Shown here: piece by piece, positions 59,704 through 64,000 of the stretch
Layout: each line of letters begins with the position of its first letter
Position numbering within the stretch: position 1 is the stretch's first letter
From: Mangrovimonas sp. YM274
GTDB lineage: Bacteria; Bacteroidota; Bacteroidia; Flavobacteriales; Flavobacteriaceae
DNA: 64,000 nt
NCBI RefSeq assembly: GCF_030908385.1
Contig: NZ_CP133091.1
Span: 3,343,501-3,407,500, forward strand
Direction of reading: 5' to 3'
Translations under genes and position numbers: made by a program
Notes under the pieces: model-generated
Databases searched by the model: none
Seen by the model: the letters and a program-made list of their open reading frames with translations, nothing else
Told to the model about the DNA's origin: nothing

Positions 59704-60822
59704 TTAGGTAAGCTTAAATTTCAGCTTTATCTGCCCTTTAACTTTAATTAACCTTAATCGCATGATACTCATAAATGCAATAGTCCCAATACTAGTTAAC
59801 AATACCAACTGCCAACCAATAGGTAAGAATAATACATTCACAGAAATTAATACAATCATTAGAGAAGTTATTGAAATGATAAAGGTAGTTTGCCAATGCT
59901 TAAAACCATTCCCTATGATACGATGATGGATATGATTTGTATCCGGATGAAATGGACTTTTCTTCAATATAAACATACGGATACAAAATACCCTAAATGT
60001 ATCAAATAATGGAAAAAACAATATGGCCAAAGCGATGACCGGAGCCGAATTACTGAATGAATTAGCTTCTTGTATTTGACTATACCAAATAAAATTTACG
60101 GCTTGAAAGGCTAGTAAAAATCCAATAATCATAGACCCGGTATCACCCATGAAAATTTTTTGTCTACTCGAGAAATTATGTCTTAAAAATGGCAACAAGG
60201 CTCCAACTGTAATAAAAGAAATTGCAGCTAGAACAAACTGCTCGGTCATGCAAAAAAACATCCCAAAACAAGTACTTGCAAGCAGCCCTATACAACCTGC
60301 TAACCCATCGACACCATCAATCAAATTATAGGCATTTATAATCAACACATAAACAAACAATGTAAACAACACAGATATTGCATAAGGTAATTCTCCAACA
60401 TCAAAAATACCAGAAAAATTCATAATTCGAATATCCGTAATCATAATAACCACTAGGGAACTAAATACTTGGCCTATAAACTTTTTCCTAGGTGACAGAA
60501 CCAACAAATCATCTTTAATTCCAAGAAAAAATAAGACTATGAGCCCTGCTAAAAGCGTCAAAATTTTGTTGTCATACAACATACTTCCCAATAAGGAAAG
60601 TACCACCGATATCCCTAGAAAAATTCCAACTCCACCCAAGGTTGGAATCCCTTTTTTATGAACGCTCCTTATCCCAGGCTCATCCACAAGATGTTTTGTT
60701 TTTGCCACGTGAATAACTACTGGCAATGCAGAAAAAGAAATGATAAACGCCAAGAAACTTGGCACAAGCAACCACAGGTAAACATAATCGCCCCTAAAAA
60801 AATTATAAATAATCGGATTCAT
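59704..60822 (-). CDS. WecA/MraY-type undecaprenyl-phosphate sugar-1-phosphate transferase
   Basis: A 372-residue membrane enzyme (about eleven helices) that loads a sugar-1-phosphate, probably HexNAc-1-P, onto the lipid carrier and so starts polysaccharide repeat-unit assembly. Motifs: NAYNLIDGVDGLAG (near 165), FMGDTGSMIIGFLLAF (near 225) and DTNHIHHRIIGNGF (HIHH, near 299), all typical of WecA/TagO rather than MraY. The start is ATG 60822; the TTG at 60879 lies upstream of the promoter box. It is separated by 227 AT-rich bases from the GT2 gene and by 133 bases from wza. Confidence 0.92.
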   Translation of the reverse strand: MNPIIYNFFRGDYVYLWLLVPSFLAFIISFSALPVVIHVAKTKHLVDEPGIRSVHKKGIPTLGGVGIFLGISVVLSLLGSMLYDNKILTLLAGLIVLFFLGIKDDLLVLSPRKKFIGQVFSSLVVIMITDIRIMNFSGIFDVGELPYAISVLFTLFVYVLIINAYNLIDGVDGLAGCIGLLASTCFGMFFCMTEQFVLAAISFITVGALLPFLRHNFSSRQKIFMGDTGSMIIGFLLAFQAVNFIWYSQIQEANSFSNSAPVIALAILFFPLFDTFRVFCIRMFILKKSPFHPDTNHIHHRIIGNGFKHWQTTFIISITSLMIVLISVNVLFLPIGWQLVLLTSIGTIAFMSIMRLRLIKVKGQIKLKFKLT

Positions 60823-60861
60823 GGTTGTTAAGATAATTGTTAATAGCTGTAATAAGGATAA

Positions 60862-60869
60862 CAAAAATA
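60862..60869 (-). promoter_or_regulatory. Possible promoter -7 box of the WecA-like gene
   Basis: TATTTTTG on the minus strand, exact TAnnTTTG, 40 bases before ATG 60822. In AT-rich DNA, so chance is possible. Confidence 0.45.
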
Positions 60870-61106
60870 CAACTTTCAAATTATTAATCTTTGCATTTCA
60901 TCTATAATAACTTTTTTTTTATAATTATTTAATATTCAGGCATGTATTGATTTTTTTTCACAATTATAAGCCTAAAAAAAAATGAAAAATTTATTTTGGA
61001 TTATCTCTAAAAAACAATTAGCACAATGTTGAAAAGTCTATCTATCAAAATGTTAACAAACTATACCTTCTTAACTAAGTATCCGCCAAATAAGAAGTTT
61101 TAGAAC

Positions 61107-61865
61107 TTAAGGTTTTTTAAAAAATTGAGGGATTTTAGAACAATTTTTAAGCACTAAAGACCAAATAGGAAAAGAGAGTTTATTAAATTTAAGGGCTCGA
61201 TAATCCTCCATAGATTTTGTGATTATATTCTTTAAACTTCTATTGCTAGCTCCTCCAACCCTCATTTTTGTTATAACTTCAGGCAAATATTTAAATTGCA
61301 ATGTTTTATCACAAAAAATGCGAAGCATCATATCGTAATCTGCGGCAATTTTAAACTCCGTATTGAACAAACCGTGTTTTGTATAAACCTCCTTTTTTAG
61401 AAATACCGTAGGATGCGCTGGCATCCATCCGCGATTCAAAAGGCTTTTAGAAAATGGTTGACTTTGCCAATGTCTAACTATCTTGTTTGTGTCCTTGGAG
61501 CTAACATAATCTAAGTTACCATAAACCCCATCAGTAGCCCCTTCAGAAAAGGTAGCGACTATATTCCCTATAGTACAGGTGGAATTAAAAAAATCATCTG
61601 AATGCAAAAAGCCAACAACATCTCCTGTTGCGGCTTTAATTCCTTTATTCAAGGCATCATATATCCCTTTATCAGATTCTGAAACCAGTACAATGTTAGT
61701 ATACTGTTGCTTATAAGAATTTATTATAGACAAGGTGTGATCTGAAGAAGCACCATCAATAATAATATACTCAATATTAGGGTAATCTTGAGATAAGACC
61801 GATTTTATACATCCCTCAATAGTTGCTTCGCTATTATAGGTAGCGGTTATAATGGATACTTTCAT
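61107..61865 (-). CDS. Glycosyltransferase family 2, WcaA-like
   Basis: A 252-residue cytosolic GT-A glycosyltransferase. Motifs: VSIITATYNSEATIEGCIKS at the start, IIIDGASSDHT, VSESDKGIYDALNKGI, and GFLHSDDFF (the metal-binding DxD equivalent), then MPAHPTVFLKKEVY. This arrangement matches colanic-acid-type WcaA/GT2 enzymes that add one sugar to a lipid-linked repeat unit. Donor sugar unknown. It starts directly after the stop codon of the acetyltransferase gene (TAA then ATG). The 227-base gap after it (60880-61106) holds a possible promoter for the next gene and nothing else. Confidence 0.92.
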   Translation of the reverse strand: MKVSIITATYNSEATIEGCIKSVLSQDYPNIEYIIIDGASSDHTLSIINSYKQQYTNIVLVSESDKGIYDALNKGIKAATGDVVGFLHSDDFFNSTCTIGNIVATFSEGATDGVYGNLDYVSSKDTNKIVRHWQSQPFSKSLLNRGWMPAHPTVFLKKEVYTKHGLFNTEFKIAADYDMMLRIFCDKTLQFKYLPEVITKMRVGGASNRSLKNIITKSMEDYRALKFNKLSFPIWSLVLKNCSKIPQFFKKP

Positions 61866-62414
61866 TTACTCTATTATTCTTTTTCTAAGCAATACAGCGG
61901 GATTACCTTGATAAATCCCAAAAGACTCCAAATCTTTTGTGGCCACTGAATTTACAGCGAGCACACTATGCTCTTTCAAAACTATTCCAGGACACACAAC
62001 AGATTTAGCACCTACCCAAGCACCGTTTTCAACCGTTATACTTCCTATAATCAAATCGAAAGAAGGCTTTTTGTAATTATGATTCCCGCATAACAACATG
62101 GCTCCTTGCGATACACACACATTACTTCCAATAGTCACCTCTGCTAAATTATCGATCCAAACCTTTTCTCCAATCCAGGAAAAATCACCAATCGTCAATT
62201 TCCGTGGATATTTAATATTAACCCCCGGTTTGATTACCACTCCTTTTCCCACTTGAGCTCCAAACATCCTTAAAAGGAAAACCTTCAAACCCGAAGACGG
62301 ATTCAAAGGATTCACAAAAAACAATGCATTAACAATATACCAACTTAAACGCTTCAATGGGTTTCCAGGCTGGTACCAATCGTTATTGTATGTTGACAAG
62401 TCTGTTTTCAACAA
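61866..62414 (-). CDS. WcaF-like sugar O-acetyltransferase (left-handed beta-helix)
   Basis: A 182-residue hexapeptide-repeat acetyltransferase like colanic-acid WcaF. Seen: LSTYNNDWYQPGNPLKRLSWY near the start and repeats IKPGVNIKYPRKLTIGDFSW, NLAEVTIGSNVCVSQGAML, HNYKKPSFDLIIG. It should acetylate a sugar in the polysaccharide. Start: the reading frame opens right after the in-frame TAG of the UDP-xylose synthase gene; the first codon is TTG 62414, with another TTG at codon 6 and no ATG before codon 50. A non-ATG start coupled to the upstream gene is the best reading. Confidence 0.87.
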   Translation of the reverse strand: MLKTDLSTYNNDWYQPGNPLKRLSWYIVNALFFVNPLNPSSGLKVFLLRMFGAQVGKGVVIKPGVNIKYPRKLTIGDFSWIGEKVWIDNLAEVTIGSNVCVSQGAMLLCGNHNYKKPSFDLIIGSITVENGAWVGAKSVVCPGIVLKEHSVLAVNSVATKDLESFGIYQGNPAVLLRKRIIE

Positions 62415-63359
62415 CTAGGCCTCTTTTAAAAGTTGATCAAAATAGGCGATGGTTTTCACCAGCCCCTCTTCCAAATGCACCTTTGGCTCCCACCCATTCA
62501 ATTCCTTTTGAGCTAAAGAAATGTTCGGTTTACGTTGCATAGGATCGTCTTTAGGCAATGGCAAATGAATTAACTTGGATTTTGAATTGGTTAATTTCAG
62601 TACCTTTTCGGCTAATTCCAACATGGTAAACTCTCCTGGGTTCCCAATATTAACAGGCCCCATAAAACCATCCCTACTACTCATCATCCTAATAGTTCCT
62701 TCAACCAAATCATCTACATACTGAAAGGAACGTGTTTGAGTACCATCTCCAAAAATGGTGATATCATCTCCCTTTAAAGCCTGAACAATAAAATTGGACA
62801 CCACTCTACCATCATTTGGATTCATGTTAGGTCCGTATGTATTGAAAATACGAATGATTTTAACATCTACATCATTCTGAATATGATAGTCCATAAACAA
62901 AGTTTCCGCACAACGCTTTCCTTCATCATAACAAGAACGCAAACCAATTGGATTCACATTTCCCCAATAGGATTCCGGTTGTGGATGCACCGAAGGATCG
63001 CCATACACCTCACTAGTGGATGCCTGCAAAATTCTGGCCTTAACACGTTTTGCCAAGCCCAGCATATTGATGGCGCCCATCACTGACGTTTTGATAGTCT
63101 TGATAGGGTTGTACTGATAATGTACAGGAGAAGCCGGACATGCCAAATTGTAAATTTCGTCCACCTCGATCATATAAGGTTGAGTCACATCATGACGTAC
63201 TAATTCAAAGTAATGATGATCCATTAAATGCTCGATATTTTTTTTACTACCTGTAAAATAATTATCCAAACATATCACTTCATTGCCTTCATTCAGCAAA
63301 CGTTCACATAAATGAGAACCAACGAATCCTGCTCCTCCTGTTATTAAAATACGCTTCAT
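62415..63359 (-). CDS. UDP-glucuronate decarboxylase (UDP-xylose synthase)
   Basis: A 314-residue extended SDR that converts UDP-glucuronate to UDP-xylose. Seen: [18 protein letters not shown] (5-22), [15 protein letters not shown], the family-specific [20 protein letters not shown] (71-90), TSEVYGDP (115-122), and catalytic Y144-K148 in SCYDEGKR. It supplies UDP-xylose, so the polysaccharide may contain xylose; UDP-4-keto sugar made in passing could also be used. Start ATG 63359. Directly followed by the acetyltransferase gene. Confidence 0.94.
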   Translation of the reverse strand: MKRILITGGAGFVGSHLCERLLNEGNEVICLDNYFTGSKKNIEHLMDHHYFELVRHDVTQPYMIEVDEIYNLACPASPVHYQYNPIKTIKTSVMGAINMLGLAKRVKARILQASTSEVYGDPSVHPQPESYWGNVNPIGLRSCYDEGKRCAETLFMDYHIQNDVDVKIIRIFNTYGPNMNPNDGRVVSNFIVQALKGDDITIFGDGTQTRSFQYVDDLVEGTIRMMSSRDGFMGPVNIGNPGEFTMLELAEKVLKLTNSKSKLIHLPLPKDDPMQRKPNISLAQKELNGWEPKVHLEEGLVKTIAYFDQLLKEA

Positions 63360-63367
63360 GTATATTT

Positions 63368-64000
63368 TTATTTGTTAAATAATTCTCTATTTGCATTTAA
63401 TATTTTTGGATTGTCAAAATAGTCCTTTGCAAACATAAAGGCTTTTTTTGACTTCTTATCAAAATCCTCTTGGGACATTTGAGCACAATATTCAATAACT
63501 CTTTTAAATTCACCTATAGAATCCAAAGGAATATCCCAACCAATCTCTGTTGTATTCAAATCCCTCCAAGGGGTTTGGTCTGAAATAATGGTTAAACAAC
63601 CATTTTGCCAGGATTCTACAATAACATGACCGTAGTTCTCATTAAAAGTAGGCAACAACAAGGCATGCTGATTATTTAATACGTTTTGCAAATTGGCATG
63701 TGGTACTGCTCCGACATATTCTACTTTTATATTCGATGGCATCTTTTTTATTTCCTCTTGACATTCCTTCCAATATGCAGGATCATCAACTGGACCAATA
63801 ATAGTATATTCCACAAATGTCCTAGAATCTATCCCTTTTAATAATCGTAATGCCCCCAACAAGTTTTTCTTAGGATGTATTCTAGATAGATAGAATAACT
63901 TTAAATCCCCTTTTTCCTTGGCTCTTGGAGCATAATCTAATGATCTTTGTGGTAGATTTGAAGCTATTTTACAACGGATTCCATTTCCAAAATTTCGAAA
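63368..64000 (-). CDS. Glycosyltransferase family 4, 5' part beyond the window edge
   Basis: The minus-strand reading frame stays open to the right edge, so the N-terminal half is missing; about 211 C-terminal residues are visible. The GT4 donor-binding domain starts with [20 protein letters not shown], which is the typical opening of the C-terminal Rossmann half; next come [15 protein letters not shown] and [20 protein letters not shown], the E-x7-E motif of retaining enzymes. It probably adds a sugar to the polysaccharide repeat unit. No ATG is seen before the edge (a TTG at 63862 is internal). It ends 8 bases before the UDP-xylose synthase gene. Confidence 0.92.
   Translation of the reverse strand, partial: FRNFGNGIRCKIASNLPQRSLDYAPRAKEKGDLKLFYLSRIHPKKNLLGALRLLKGIDSRTFVEYTIIGPVDDPAYWKECQEEIKKMPSNIKVEYVGAVPHANLQNVLNNQHALLLPTFNENYGHVIVESWQNGCLTIISDQTPWRDLNTTEIGWDIPLDSIGEFKRVIEYCAQMSQEDFDKKSKKAFMFAKDYFDNPKILNANRELFNK

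Noticed and set aside
1-64000. CRISPR arrays, tRNA or rRNA genes, prophage
   Set aside because: No regularly spaced repeats, no cloverleaf sequence with the TTCGA arm and no rRNA or phage signature were noticed by eye on either strand.

Overview
The window reads as chromosomal DNA of a Bacteroidota member, almost certainly a flavobacterium (class Flavobacteriia) and probably marine. The reasons are: AT-rich DNA; a complete Na+-translocating NADH:quinone reductase operon; type IX secretion (T9SS) components and cargo with C-terminal sorting domains; a short primary sigma factor of about 287 residues; and many copies of the Bacteroidota -7 promoter element TAnnTTTG, with no obvious Shine-Dalgarno sequences. 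No rRNA, tRNA, CRISPR array or prophage was seen.

Layout. 1-3.7 kb: 3' part of a CoA-transferase gene, then map, a DUF3050 gene and a methyltransferase gene. 3.7-13 kb: an apbE flavin transferase, two small unknown proteins, a glutamate-receptor-like potassium channel and nqrABCDEF (minus strand). ApbE-type enzymes attach FMN to NqrB and NqrC, so this block is one functional neighbourhood. 13-18.2 kb: T9SS plug protein, a PLP decarboxylase, apaG and P5C dehydrogenase. 18.4-24.3 kb: a secreted T9SS hydrolase, an IS200/RAYT-type transposase with hairpins on both sides, and an envelope thiol-redox group (TlpA, DUF6029 porin-like protein, Omp28 lipoprotein). 24.3-31 kb: rsmG, a fatty-acid desaturase, an aminotransferase, two tiny tail-anchored proteins and the TrkH/TrkA potassium uptake pair. 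31.3-38.3 kb: a core block of ubiE/menG, porT, an rRNA methyltransferase, tamL, fbaA and accD. 38.4-45.4 kb: a LamG plus PNGase-F-like T9SS glycoamidase, rpsO, pnp and a membrane glycosyltransferase. 45.7-48.5 kb: the proline operon proCBA. 48.7-53.2 kb: an accessory-looking operon of four tightly packed genes (DUF6134-like, CPBP protease-like, epimerase, SDR) next to a membrane-anchored AraC regulator. 53.3-56.2 kb: a small unknown gene, rpoD, rpe and an outer-membrane protein. 56.4-64 kb: an exopolysaccharide/capsule locus (Wzc, Wza, WecA-like, GT2, acetyltransferase, UDP-xylose synthase, GT4) that continues past the right edge.

Themes. Sodium/potassium energetics (NQR, Trk, receptor channel), envelope secretion and assembly (plug, PorT, TamL, T9SS cargo) and surface polysaccharide dominate. 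P5C dehydrogenase (proline breakdown) and proCBA (proline synthesis) both occur. Seventeen exact TAnnTTTG boxes lie upstream of genes and were used to correct several start codons; the sigma factor expected to read them is encoded at 53755-54618. Most of the window is ordinary core flavobacterial DNA. The least explained parts are the receptor channel, the PNGase-F-like protein, the 48.7-53.2 kb cluster, the transposase with its palindromes and the small unknown proteins. All identifications were made by eye from motifs and remembered family features; no database search was run.
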